Assembly (NCBI GenBank): GCA_963734275.1
Contig: CAVTGO010000001.1
Span: 1-64,000 of the forward strand
Source of the DNA: CAVTGO01 sp963734275
GTDB lineage: Bacteria; Actinomycetota; UBA4738; HRBIN12
Reading direction: 5' to 3'
Length of the DNA stretch: 64,000 bases
The notes beneath the pieces were generated by a model. The model did no database searches, was not told the DNA's origin, and saw only the letters and a program-made list of their open reading frames with translations. Below are positions 39,922-48,686 of the stretch, in pieces; position 1 is the first letter of the stretch; each line of letters starts with the position of its first letter. Both the position numbers and the translations under genes were made by a program.

Positions 39922-40379
39922 CTCGCGCTCCGGCTCATCGCGGCGCGCGCGTCGGCCGTGGTCACCTCCTTCCGCCGGTAGTTGCGGAGCGCGAACCGGT
40001 CGCACGTCGTCTCGGCCGACAGGCCGCGGCCATGATGACGGTGCAGGTACCAGTGCATCCACTCGTGGAGGTAGAGGAAGCGCACCACCTCGCGCGGCGT
40101 GCGGAACGTGACGCCCTCGGTGAGCCAGATGAAACGCATCGACCTGCCCGGGCGACGACGAGCTCCGTGTGCGACGACCTCGCCGAACGGCAGGAACGGC
40201 TCCGGGACCTGGATCGTGATGATCCTGGCCTCGAACTCGGTCATCGCCGCCAGGTGCGGCTTCTCCCGGTAGCGGAGCGGCTTCACGACGATCTCGAACC
40301 CGTCGGCCTCGGGCAGGCCGGAAAGCATCCGCGCGACCTTCTGTGGCGTGAGCTCGGAGACGGTGGAGGTGACCAGCAC
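39918..40379 (-). CDS. Small HExxH putative metalloprotease
   Basis: The 153-residue protein of unknown family contains a zincin-type motif in VVRFLYLHEWMHWYLHRHHG, followed by SAETTCDRFALRNYR, whose Glu or Asp could be the third zinc ligand. The N-terminal half has beta-rich VSELTPQKVARMLSGL and EARIITIQVPEPFLPFGEV. It has no signal peptide. It could be a cytoplasmic minimal gluzincin or a structural metal-binding protein. It ends on the same CTAG as the TetR gene. Confidence 0.65.
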   Translation of the reverse strand: MLVTSTVSELTPQKVARMLSGLPEADGFEIVVKPLRYREKPHLAAMTEFEARIITIQVPEPFLPFGEVVAHGARRRPGRSMRFIWLTEGVTFRTPREVVRFLYLHEWMHWYLHRHHGRGLSAETTCDRFALRNYRRKEVTTADARAAMSRSAS

Positions 40380-40402
40380 GCGCGGAGCCTACCGGCGGAC
40401 GA

Positions 40403-41503
40403 TCACGATGCATCCGTCGGGGCGACCGGGTTCAGGTACGTGCCGGCCTGGGCGTTCGGATGGGGAACCGGGCCGGGCTCCGGCTCGAATTGGAGCCACC
40501 CGTAGCCGGGGAACAGGACCTCGACCCAGACGTGGGCGTCCCCGGTCTGGACCAGATAGCTGCCGTCCTCCTGCTGGGTCCCGGCACGGAACCCGACCGC
40601 GATGCGTGCCGGCAGACCCAGCGCCCGCACCATGACCACCATCGCGGCCGTGTAGTGCTGACAGAAGCCGGCTCTGGTCTGCGTGAGGAACTCGAGCAGG
40701 GCCTCGGCGTCGTCGCCGGCGAACTCGACGTCGGTGCTGTAGACGAAGTCTCCGTTGTGGAAACGCTGCTGGATCGCCAGGACCTTCCGATAGGCCGACG
40801 TGGCACCTGCCGTCCATCGCTCGGCCATCTCTCGGAACCGCGGATCGAGGTCCGCGGGGAGCTGGGTCCACTGCTCATGCGTCGAAGGAGCCAGGTGATC
40901 GACCTGATCCAGCTCCTCAGGCGTCGGGACCACGATCAGCGAGCGGACCGTGTACTCCATCCCCGCCTCGAGGCCGCCGTCGATGAACGCCTGGCTTCGC
41001 GCGGGATCCCACGTGATATCCCCGATCGGTCCTGCGATCTGCTCCGCCGTCTGCGCCATCGGGAGCGCGTGCGCGCTGTCGAAGTCACTGAGGATCCGGA
41101 AGGTTTGGTTCAGGGTCTCGGCTCCCGGCGGCGGACCGCCACCGAACCGTGGCAGGCTCGCCGGAGCCGATAGGGCCACGCCTCCCTCGGATCCGTCCGG
41201 GTCGGTACTCGTCCACGACTCGCCGTCGAACCGGTCCAGCGTGAACATGCGCCAGTACTCGGCGTGGTCGGCCTCGACCTCGAACAGGTTGTGCGCCGCC
41301 TGCTCCTCCGTCAGCGGGTCGAGGAAGGGGCCGAGGAAGGACTGGCCCGCCGGGGTCTCCGGAACCATCGTGGGTGACTCGTCCGCGGGTACGGCCTCGT
41401 TGGGTCTCGTCCCGCTGCCCCCGTCGCCACCGTCGCAGGCCACCGCGACCAGGGCGATCGCCGCCACCAGGGCGAACGGGGTGAGCTTCTTGCGGTACGT
41501 CAC
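40403..41503 (-). CDS. Lipoprotein with transglutaminase-like domain
   Basis: The N-terminus from the GTG at 41503 is a textbook lipoprotein signal: TYRKK, a hydrophobic core, and the lipobox VAVAC. The transglutaminase-like domain is C-terminal, with Cys in RAGFCQHYTAAMVVMVRAL, His in TGDAHVWVEVLFPGYGW and the acidic FEPEP. The fold matches the extracytoplasmic domain of TgpA/DUF3488 proteins, but those are multi-pass membrane proteins with a DUF4129 tail. Here the domain stands alone on a lipid anchor. The role may be protein cross-linking or proteolysis at the cell surface. Longer starts at 41551 and 41575 exist but would bury the signal peptide. Confidence 0.8.
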   Translation of the reverse strand: MTYRKKLTPFALVAAIALVAVACDGGDGGSGTRPNEAVPADESPTMVPETPAGQSFLGPFLDPLTEEQAAHNLFEVEADHAEYWRMFTLDRFDGESWTSTDPDGSEGGVALSAPASLPRFGGGPPPGAETLNQTFRILSDFDSAHALPMAQTAEQIAGPIGDITWDPARSQAFIDGGLEAGMEYTVRSLIVVPTPEELDQVDHLAPSTHEQWTQLPADLDPRFREMAERWTAGATSAYRKVLAIQQRFHNGDFVYSTDVEFAGDDAEALLEFLTQTRAGFCQHYTAAMVVMVRALGLPARIAVGFRAGTQQEDGSYLVQTGDAHVWVEVLFPGYGWLQFEPEPGPVPHPNAQAGTYLNPVAPTDAS

Positions 41504-42053
41504 GCGCTGACGTTCGAGTTCCTCACGCCCGAGATCCACGTCGGGCTCCATCCGGGTGTTCGTCACCTCGACCACCCTTCAGCGGGTACACGGCGCTCAC
41601 CCGCCGCCCACGAACCCCCACTCCCCTGCGGGAGGAGCGGTATCACGTCGTGCTTCGACCGACTCAACTCGAACCTCTGGCCTCTTCCGTGTCAAGGGAG
41701 TTTCCCTGATTCCCGGGTCCGGCCAGCATCTCCGACCCCGAACCACAGGTCGCGGCCTTCTCCTCAGTTCTCTCGATTCCCGTGACCGACTCCCCCTTCC
41801 GCCATTCCGTCAACTTCTCGTCAACGCGATGATGCCGCCCCTCTCAAAGTCATCGCCTGGATCGGTCTCAGACCCAGCCCGGAGAGAGTGTGCAACTGGC
41901 CCCGGAGCTGGTTCCCGCCGCTGAGTGAGGGTTCCCAGTGGACTGCCCGGATCGGAGCAAGTTGATGCGTCGTCTGGCCTCGCCGTGGACCCTGACTCAA
42001 CCTCGAGGCTCGCTCGTGCGACTCACCCTCGTCGGACCGAAGCGAAGGGGGCC
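41504..42053. other. Divergent intergenic region, lower in GC
   Basis: About 550 bases (or 480 if the longer transglutaminase start is used) separate two lipoprotein genes. A minus-strand TTGACG repeat occurs around 41812-41830, but no matching -10 was seen. Open frames here lack motifs. I see no RNA gene. Confidence 0.35.
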
Positions 42054-43076
42054 ATGAAGCGAAGCTGGATCGCGTCAGTCGCTATGGTGTTGGGTTCGCT
42101 CTTGCTCGTCGCTTGTAGCGATCCGAACACCTCCGAACCCTCTGGCCCGGCCGCCACCCAGGTTCCGGAACCGGACGGTCGGATCGCGTTCGCACGCGCC
42201 GATCCCTCCGCAGGGGTGCTCGCGGGCGATGCCGACACTTACACCTACACCGTGAACGCCGACGGCAGCGACGAGCAACCGCTGTTCTCCGAGGGGCCGT
42301 CGGCGGGGCCTCGCTGGTCCCCCGGCGGCGACGAGATCCAGGTCTTCTGCTGTAGCGACGGGATGGTGGCGCACATCGTCGATCCCGAGACCGGCGCGAT
42401 CCGAACGTCGTTCCCGCCGCCCGACCCGACGCTGGAGACCTTCTGCGGCAGCGCCTGGTCCCCGGATGGCGAGCGTCTCGCCTGCGAGGGATTCGGCGTG
42501 GATGACCCGAGCCGCAACGGGATCTACACGATCCGCGTCTCCGACGGCGGCGGCCTGACGCGGATCACCGCCAACCCTGGAGGCGACGACATCCCCGGCG
42601 ACTTTTCGCCCGAGGGGGACCAACTCGTGTTCTTCCGCTCCACCGAGGGCGGCAAGGTCGGGATCTTCGTCACCGAACTCGACGGGGACGACGTCCACCG
42701 GATCTCGCCGGCGCGGGTAGTCGTCGCCGACACGACGGCGGGGAGGTGGTCGCCGATCGACGATCGGATCCTTTTCGTCGCCCACCGCTCACCGAAGCAC
42801 CACAAGGCGATCTGGGTCGTCAATGCCGATGGCAGCGATCCGCACCGATTGCCGGTCGATCTTGTGTGCGGCGGCCCGCTCTCCGATCCGGAGTCGTTTG
42901 GCTGTTACTCGCCGAGCTGGTCCCCCGACGGGCAATGGATCGTGTTCGTGCGTTCCGCCCCGGACGGCAGCGAAGAGAACCTCTGGATCGTGAACGCGGA
43001 CGGGAGCGGTCTCGTGCAGCTCACGGATGGTGGATTCGACGACCAGCCTGACTGGGGGCCCGACCCGACCGGCTGA
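42054..43076 (+). CDS. TolB-like beta-propeller lipoprotein
   Basis: The 340-residue protein starts MKRSWIASVAMVLGSLLLVA and has a lipobox LVAC. The rest is a PD40/WD40-like propeller with repeated blades of the form WSPGGDEIQVF, WSPDGERLACEG, FSPEGDQLVFF and WSPDGQWIVFVR, and inter-blade NADGSD/NADGSG turns. An AAGGGGG ribosome-binding site precedes the ATG. It probably acts as an extracellular sensor or binding scaffold. It lies just upstream of an ECF sigma gene, from which a strong hairpin separates it. Confidence 0.85.
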   Translation: MKRSWIASVAMVLGSLLLVACSDPNTSEPSGPAATQVPEPDGRIAFARADPSAGVLAGDADTYTYTVNADGSDEQPLFSEGPSAGPRWSPGGDEIQVFCCSDGMVAHIVDPETGAIRTSFPPPDPTLETFCGSAWSPDGERLACEGFGVDDPSRNGIYTIRVSDGGGLTRITANPGGDDIPGDFSPEGDQLVFFRSTEGGKVGIFVTELDGDDVHRISPARVVVADTTAGRWSPIDDRILFVAHRSPKHHKAIWVVNADGSDPHRLPVDLVCGGPLSDPESFGCYSPSWSPDGQWIVFVRSAPDGSEENLWIVNADGSGLVQLTDGGFDDQPDWGPDPTG

Positions 43077-43094
43077 GTTCGGCGAGGACGGCGT

Positions 43095-43133
43095 CCTCCG
43101 GCTGCCGAGGCCTGCTCCTTCGGCGGCCGGAGG
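43095..43133 (+). terminator. Strong hairpin between the propeller lipoprotein and the sigma gene
   Basis: CCTCCGGCTGCCGA and TCGGCGGCCGGAGG pair over 14 positions with one G-U wobble and an 11-base loop, 19 bases after the stop at 43076. A T tract is missing, as for the hairpin at 2110. It should end the lipoprotein transcript before the sigma operon. Confidence 0.6.
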
Positions 43134-43211
43134 CGCCTGACTCCACCGGGATGCCATCTACGGGCTCAACCTCGCCGACCCTTCGCGCGAGTCATACGGG
43201 AGGACGAAGAT

Positions 43212-43772
43212 GTGCGCGAGATGTCGCCGCGCGCCGCGAGGAGCAGGCTCGTGCTGGGATCGCCGGAGGCCGTCGTCGAGGCCCCGCCGGAAGCCTTCGA
43301 GGACTTCTACGTGCGGGAATACCCCGCCGTGGTCGGCCTCGCCTACGCGCTGTCCGGCTCCCGGTGGGGCGCAGAGGATCTGGCCCAAGAAGCCTTCCTG
43401 GCGGCGCACCGCGATTGGGAGCGAATCGGCTCGTATAAGCAACCGGCAGCGTGGGTACGCCGGGTGGTCGCGAATCTCGCCGTCTCGGCGCTCCGGCGTC
43501 GTGTGGCGGAGACGAAGGCGCTCGGGCGGGTCGCCCTCGGACGGGGCGAGCCTGTGCCAGACCTCGCGGCGGCCGATCCTGAGTTCTGGGCGGCCGTCCG
43601 AGCGCTCCCGCGACGTCAGGCGCAGGTGATGGCGCTTTTCTACCTCGAAGACCGGTCCGTCGCGGACGTCGCCGAAACCTTGGACATGACGCTCGGGACC
43701 GTGAAGCGACACCTGTACGACGGCCGGAAGACGCTCGCGCGGCGTCTGCGGGTGCAGGAGGAGGAGGCATGA
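43212..43772 (+). CDS. ECF RNA polymerase sigma factor
   Basis: The 186-residue sigma factor has region 2 in LAYALSGSRWGAEDLAQEAF and WERIGSYKQPAAWVRRVVAN and region 4 in FYLEDRSVADVAETLDMTLG and TVKRHLYDGRKTLARRL. It resembles the SigE-family sigma-24 proteins of actinobacteria. The GTG at 43212 has GGGAGGACGAAGAT in front; an ATG at 43221 is possible. It overlaps the membrane propeller gene by ATGA. Confidence 0.9.
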   Translation: MREMSPRAARSRLVLGSPEAVVEAPPEAFEDFYVREYPAVVGLAYALSGSRWGAEDLAQEAFLAAHRDWERIGSYKQPAAWVRRVVANLAVSALRRRVAETKALGRVALGRGEPVPDLAAADPEFWAAVRALPRRQAQVMALFYLEDRSVADVAETLDMTLGTVKRHLYDGRKTLARRLRVQEEEA

Positions 43773-44854
43773 CGCTCGACGCCCGTGGCCACGGGGCGGG
43801 TCGCGCATTCCGCGCTGAGATCGAACGCATGGAGACACCAGACCGTGTGTCGATCGAGCGGTTCGAGCGGTTCCGTGCCGGGAAACGACGAGGTCAGCGA
43901 GTGGGGGCCGGCCTCCTCGCGGCAGTGGTGGCGGTGGCGGGGATCGTCTTCGTGGCGCGCGCGTTCTCGGGTACAGACCGGAACGTCCCCGCCGCGCAGG
44001 TACTGCCGGGCGGTCGGATCCTGTTCGGAGATTGGGATCCGGTGACACAACTCGCGACATGGTTCACCGTTCGTCCCGACGGCTCGGACATCCACGACCT
44101 CGGTGTGAGGGCGACGTGCGCCGTCTGGTTCCCGGATGGACGGCGGATCCTGATCACCAACGACGAGGCCACCGGACCGGGGACGCCGTTCCGCCCCGCG
44201 GTGGTCGACCCGGACGGTTCGAACCTTCGTCCGCTCGATGCCACGCGGAACCCGGATCTGAACCTCGGATGTGGGGATGTGTCGCCCGATGGCACGATGG
44301 TCGCCCTCGAGGGGTTCGGCCAAGACGGGCACGCCGAGCTCGATGGTATCTATTCTGTCCGAGCGTCGGACGGCGGTGGGCTCGTTCGACTTCTCAAGGG
44401 ACCGGTCTCACCTCCGAGGTACTCGCCGGATGGAACGCGGCTGAGCTTCTTCGATACCAAGGAGGGAGTCAGCCCGACGGGATCGGGGGCGCTGTTCTTG
44501 ATGGGAGCCGACGGCGCCAGCCCCGTTCGGGTCACCCCCTGGGGCTACGCGTTCGACGACCACGCATGGTCTCCCGATGGACGCTGGATCGTGTTCCAGA
44601 GGCCGTACGGCCAGCTGTATCTCGTGCGTCCGGATGGCTCGGATCTCCACAGGGTTCCGCTCGATCTCCCTCCGGGCACGGGCGCGTTGAACCCTTCGTG
44701 GTCTCCGGATGGGACATGGATCGTGTTCAGCCTTCAGCGCTCCGACCAGGCCGAGATCTACGCGGCTCGTCCCAACGGCACCGGCCTTCAGAAGGTAACC
44801 GGTGCACCTGAGATTCAGGGGCAACGTCCGGACTGGGTGGCAACAACGGACTAG
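43769..44854 (+). CDS. Membrane-anchored propeller protein coupled to ECF sigma
   Basis: The 361-residue protein has a short cytoplasmic N-terminus ending in RFERFRAGKRRGQRVGAG, one membrane helix (LLAAVVAVAGIVFVARAF) and an extracellular PD40-type propeller. Typical blades are WFPDGRRILITN, YSPDGTRLSFFD, WSPDGRWIVFQR and WSPDGTWIVFSL. It may be an anti-sigma factor that senses an external ligand through the propeller; the zinc anti-sigma motif is absent. It resembles the protein at 47580-48686 in layout. Confidence 0.82.
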   Translation: MTLDARGHGAGRAFRAEIERMETPDRVSIERFERFRAGKRRGQRVGAGLLAAVVAVAGIVFVARAFSGTDRNVPAAQVLPGGRILFGDWDPVTQLATWFTVRPDGSDIHDLGVRATCAVWFPDGRRILITNDEATGPGTPFRPAVVDPDGSNLRPLDATRNPDLNLGCGDVSPDGTMVALEGFGQDGHAELDGIYSVRASDGGGLVRLLKGPVSPPRYSPDGTRLSFFDTKEGVSPTGSGALFLMGADGASPVRVTPWGYAFDDHAWSPDGRWIVFQRPYGQLYLVRPDGSDLHRVPLDLPPGTGALNPSWSPDGTWIVFSLQRSDQAEIYAARPNGTGLQKVTGAPEIQGQRPDWVATTD

Positions 44855-45226
44855 ATGCTCCCGGGGGGCCAATCCAGCCGGCCGCGCTACCGCCGAGTCT
44901 CCCGCGTTCGGAGCCACAGTCACTCCGACATGTTGCCATCGAAGCGTTGGACTGCGCGGTTCCGGCCGTTCGACCGCCTGACTCCCAAGCAGGGACCCCT
45001 CTCTTCGTGACCTGCAGCAACAGACCGCGGAGTAGCAAATGGGTAGCGTCCAGAGTGAGGTCTTGCAGTCTCGAGACGGGCGCTCTCCGTCTCCGGCCAA
45101 TCGGCGATCTTCGCGATCCGGCTCGTCATGCTGGCTGCGGTGACCACGGAGCGGTAGGTTCCGCGCGACGCAGGTGTTCTCGCACGTCGATCTACCACGC
45201 ATCCCCTTGGAGGGGCCAAGCGGCAG
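44855..45226. other. Intergenic region upstream of the histidine kinase
   Basis: About 370 bases contain no recognised gene. A GGAGGGG motif 11 bases before the ATG at 45227 may be the ribosome-binding site of the kinase gene. Confidence 0.4.
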
Positions 45227-47428
45227 ATGCGACCAAGTGCACAAGGTGATACGACCATCGACATGGAGGGCATGACGGAGGCTCGCCGCAGGCGGCTGAT
45301 CCTGTTGGCGCGCCTCCTCTCCGCGCTCACGGTCCTGGGCGTCGCCGCCGGCCTGTGGCTCTCGATCGTCGACCAGGGGGCCACCGACCAGGGGTTGCTG
45401 GTGGCGTTCGCCCTGTTCCCGATCGTGGGCTACCTGATGGCCACGCGGCGCCCTGACAACTCGCTCAGCTGGATCATGCTCGGGATCGGGGTGTCGATCG
45501 GGGTCGGCGGTTTCCTCGGCTCGTACGGGGGCTACGCCGTCCACGGCGGCATCGGCGGTCGTACGTTCGGCCTCATCGCGGTGTCGCTCAACGCCCCGAT
45601 GTGGGTGCCGGTCGTCGGCCTGCCGGTGACGTTCCTTCTGCTGCTGTTCCCGGACGGGCATCTCCCCTCCCCCCGGTGGCGATGGTTCGCGCGCATCCTC
45701 GCCGTGAGCCTGGTTGTCGTTTACCTGGTCATCGTCCTGACGCCCGGGAAGTTCGGCGACGAGGTCGAAGCGTTCGCGAACTTCCGGAACCCGTTGGGAG
45801 TCGAGTGGCTCCGCCCCGTACTCGAGGTCGCGATCGTCAGCCTCGCCATGCTCCCCATCGGCGTGATCGGCTCGCTCGTGGCCCTGGTGCAACGGTTCCG
45901 CCGCTCCTCGGGGATCGAGCGACTCCAGCTTCGCTGGCTCGTCACGGCGGCGACGATCGTAGCGAGCCTCTACATCCTCGCCCTGTTGATCGGGTTCGCG
46001 GGCTCATGGGCCACCAGCGATCAGCCAGGCTGGATGACCGTCCTCCAGAACGTCGCGGTGTTCTCGTTCGGCTTGATCCCGATCGCGATCGGAGTGTCGG
46101 TGCTCCGCTACCACCTGTTCGACATCGACCTCGTGATCAGCCGCGCTCTGCTCTTCGGTGCGCTCGCGGCGTTCATCGCCGTCGTCTACGTCGCCGTCGT
46201 CGTCGGGGTCGGCGCGCTCGTCGGGAGCCGGGCAGACCCACTCTTGTCGGCCGCGGCGGCCGCGATCGTCGCGCTGGCGTTCCAGCCAGCTCGGAGCCGC
46301 GCACGGCGGTTCGCCGACCGGCTGGTCTACGGGAAGCGAGCCGCGCCGTACGAGGTGCTCTCGGAGTTCTCGGAGCGGCTCGGCAACGCGTACGCGAACG
46401 AGGAGCTGCTCCCGCGGATGACGCGCGCGCTCGCCGATGGCACCGGTGCTGTGCGAGCGGACGCGTGGGTCCGCATCGGTGACGAGCTGGTGCCGGAAGC
46501 GAGGTGGCCGCAGGACGCGGAGCCACTGCCAGTGATGGCGGCGGCCGAGGACGACGCCGGCGAGGTGTCCGCGTCGGGGATGCGGGAGCCGATCCGCCAT
46601 CGGGGCGAGCTCCTTGGCGCCCTATCGATCGTGAAGCGTCCCGGGGAGTCGCTCACGCCGACCGAGGAGAAACTCGTCCGCGACCTGGCTGGTCAGGCGG
46701 GTCTGGTGATGCGCAACGTGGCGTTGACGGAGCAGCTGATGGACAACATCGACCAGCTGCGCGCATCACGCGAGCGTCTGGTCAACGCTCAGGACGAGGA
46801 GCGCCGCAAGCTCGAGCGGAACCTCCACGACGGGGCGCAACAGCAGCTCGTCGCGCTGTCGGTGAAGCTGCGCCTGGCCGAGGCGCTCGCCGCCCGCGAC
46901 CCTGAGAAGATGCAGGCGATACTCGCCGACCTGCAGAGCGAGACCGGACAGGCGATCGAGGATCTCCGCGATCTGGCCCGTGGGATCTATCCCCCGCTCC
47001 TGGCGGACAAGGGCCTGGGCGCCGCGCTGGAGGCGCAGGCACGCAAGAGCCCGATCGCGACGTCGGTCAGCACGGAAAACGTCGCGCGCTACCCGCAGCA
47101 GGTGGAGGCGGCCGTCTACTTCTGCGCCCTGGAGGCGCTCAACAACGTCGCGAAGTACTCGGGCGCGACCAGCGTCGAGGTGCGGTTGGCGCATTCGAAC
47201 GGCGATCTGACGTTCGAGGTGTCCGACGACGGAGCCGGGTTCGATACCGATCGGACGAGCTACGGGACCGGCCTGCGCGGCATGGCGGACCGCATCGAGG
47301 TGATCGGCGGCGTGCTCGAGATCCGGTCGGCGCCGGGGAGGGGCACGTCGATCACGGGTCGCATCCCCAGCGATTCGCTTCCGAGCGAGCCCTCACTCGA
47401 GTCGCGCGAGGACCGGGCTCCTAGCTGA
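45227..47428 (+). CDS. Multi-pass membrane sensor histidine kinase (HisKA_3 type)
   Basis: The 733-residue protein has about eight membrane helices in the first 320 residues, such as LLSALTVLGVAAGLWLSIV and LLFGALAAFIAVVYVAVVVG. A GAF-like domain follows (DGTGAVRADAWVRIGDELVP). The HisKA_3 domain has the phospho-His in EERRKLERNLHDGAQQQLVA, and the HATPase has ALEALNNVAKYSGA, VSDDGAGFD and GTGLRGMADRIEVIGG. This class normally pairs with a LuxR/NarL response regulator, but none is adjacent. The ATG at 45263 is an alternative start. Confidence 0.88.
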   Translation: MRPSAQGDTTIDMEGMTEARRRRLILLARLLSALTVLGVAAGLWLSIVDQGATDQGLLVAFALFPIVGYLMATRRPDNSLSWIMLGIGVSIGVGGFLGSYGGYAVHGGIGGRTFGLIAVSLNAPMWVPVVGLPVTFLLLLFPDGHLPSPRWRWFARILAVSLVVVYLVIVLTPGKFGDEVEAFANFRNPLGVEWLRPVLEVAIVSLAMLPIGVIGSLVALVQRFRRSSGIERLQLRWLVTAATIVASLYILALLIGFAGSWATSDQPGWMTVLQNVAVFSFGLIPIAIGVSVLRYHLFDIDLVISRALLFGALAAFIAVVYVAVVVGVGALVGSRADPLLSAAAAAIVALAFQPARSRARRFADRLVYGKRAAPYEVLSEFSERLGNAYANEELLPRMTRALADGTGAVRADAWVRIGDELVPEARWPQDAEPLPVMAAAEDDAGEVSASGMREPIRHRGELLGALSIVKRPGESLTPTEEKLVRDLAGQAGLVMRNVALTEQLMDNIDQLRASRERLVNAQDEERRKLERNLHDGAQQQLVALSVKLRLAEALAARDPEKMQAILADLQSETGQAIEDLRDLARGIYPPLLADKGLGAALEAQARKSPIATSVSTENVARYPQQVEAAVYFCALEALNNVAKYSGATSVEVRLAHSNGDLTFEVSDDGAGFDTDRTSYGTGLRGMADRIEVIGGVLEIRSAPGRGTSITGRIPSDSLPSEPSLESREDRAPS

Positions 47429-47497
47429 TCTTCAGCAGCGCGCGGTCGTCGGGCTCACCAGGCCATGCGCACAGGGGCCTGAGTGGATCAATTTCGG

Positions 47498-47530
47498 TAG
47501 GGGCGGGCGGACTCGAACCACCGGCACTTC
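47498..47530 (-). other. tRNA-like 3' fragment
   Basis: The minus strand has a complete T arm (GGTGG-TTCGAGT-CCGCC, one G-U pair) followed by CGCCCCT and an A, like the 3' side of an acceptor stem. No matching 5' half (AGGGGCG with a D arm) lies in place upstream. It may be a leftover of an integration into a tRNA gene or a decayed tRNA. Confidence 0.35.
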
Positions 47531-47579
47531 CGGGTATCAGGGGGGTACTTACTCGGTGTCATCTGCTCCTGTCGCACAC

Positions 47580-48686
47580 TCACGGCACAGAGCGCCAGGC
47601 CGGGCGACCCCAGGCCCCCTCACGAACCAGCCGAAGACCGGTTCCGTCTGCATCCATCACGTAGAGGCCATCATTCGCAAGGTTCGATCTCGGTCCCGCC
47701 CCTGGTCCGGGGATCACGAGCGCCATCTTTGTCCCGTCCGGAGACCAGCCTAGGCCCGGCGTGAACCCCAGGCAGAAGCACCTCCCGGCCTGGAGGATCT
47801 CGGTCGGGTTGGAGCCGTCCGCGTCGACCACGGTGACGTTGAGCAGCCATCCCTTGTCGTCCGACCAATCTCCCGACGAGAGATATGCGATCTTCGATCC
47901 GTCTGGTGACCACGCCGGCATCCACACACCCAACGTGTCTCCAGCCGGCAGGTCGACGAGCAACTGCAGACCAGAGCCGCTGCGGTCGATCGCATACAGG
48001 CCGTCTGGTCCTTCCGGCCCGTTGGCCACGAACGCGATCCGCCCGCCGTCCGGCGACCACGTCGGATCACGGACGTCCGCGCCGGGGCCGAGAGGGGTCA
48101 GGCTCGCCCTGCTGCTACCGTCGGCGCTCAGTAGCTCGATCTCGCTGTCCTGGGCGACCGCGATGGTGGATCCGTCCGGCGACCACGCGAGCGTGCAGCT
48201 GTGAGCGCTCCTCCCGCAGCTCCTGATCTCCCGCGACTCCCCGCTCGATACGTCGAGCAGCCAGACGTCGTCGAGCACGTAAGCCAGTGTCATCCCGTCG
48301 GGCGACCACGCGAGGTCGGGCACCGGGCCGTATGGCCACCCCTCGAGGGTCCCACCGACGATCGGCAGCGCGACCTCCCGACCCGTAGCGGGGTCGATCT
48401 GGATGATCGCGCTTCCTTCTTCTCGGATGGTCGCGCGCACGGCGATCTCCCCGTTCTCACGATGGGTCGTCGTCGGGGTTGGGTTGGCGGGCAACGACTT
48501 GGGTGGCCCGAGCGCGCCGACAACGAGGGCGATCACGGCCCCAAAAACGCCAAGCGCGAAGAAGACCGTGCCGATCCGTCGATGTCGCTGGCGTCGGTCG
48601 CGGACGCGGAGCACCGAGTCGAAGGCGTCTGGAGCCGCGTCGACCCGGCGCGCTTCGCGATCGAGGATTTCCTTCAACTGGCTCAT
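47580..48686 (-). CDS. Membrane-anchored propeller protein coupled to ECF sigma
   Basis: The ATG at 48686 overlaps the sigma gene stop (ATGA). The 368-residue protein has a short cytoplasmic N-terminus (SQLKEILDREARRVDAAP, then the basic VLRVRDRRQRHRRIG), one membrane helix (TVFFALGVFGAVIALVVGAL) and an extracellular propeller with blades WSPDGMTLAYV, WSPDGSTIAVA, WSPDGGRIAFVA, WSPDGSKIAYLS and WSPDGTKMALVI. It is likely a regulator or sensor for the sigma factor, by analogy with the pairs at 3 and 44 kb. No zinc anti-sigma motif is present. Confidence 0.85.
   Translation of the reverse strand: MSQLKEILDREARRVDAAPDAFDSVLRVRDRRQRHRRIGTVFFALGVFGAVIALVVGALGPPKSLPANPTPTTTHRENGEIAVRATIREEGSAIIQIDPATGREVALPIVGGTLEGWPYGPVPDLAWSPDGMTLAYVLDDVWLLDVSSGESREIRSCGRSAHSCTLAWSPDGSTIAVAQDSEIELLSADGSSRASLTPLGPGADVRDPTWSPDGGRIAFVANGPEGPDGLYAIDRSGSGLQLLVDLPAGDTLGVWMPAWSPDGSKIAYLSSGDWSDDKGWLLNVTVVDADGSNPTEILQAGRCFCLGFTPGLGWSPDGTKMALVIPGPGAGPRSNLANDGLYVMDADGTGLRLVREGAWGRPAWRSVP

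Noticed and set aside
41812..41830. Tandem TTGACG on the minus strand as a promoter
   Set aside because: No -10 box was found 16-18 bases downstream of either copy.
44920..45384. 154-codon minus-strand frame upstream of the histidine kinase
   Set aside because: It overlaps the kinase start antisense and has no recognisable pattern.
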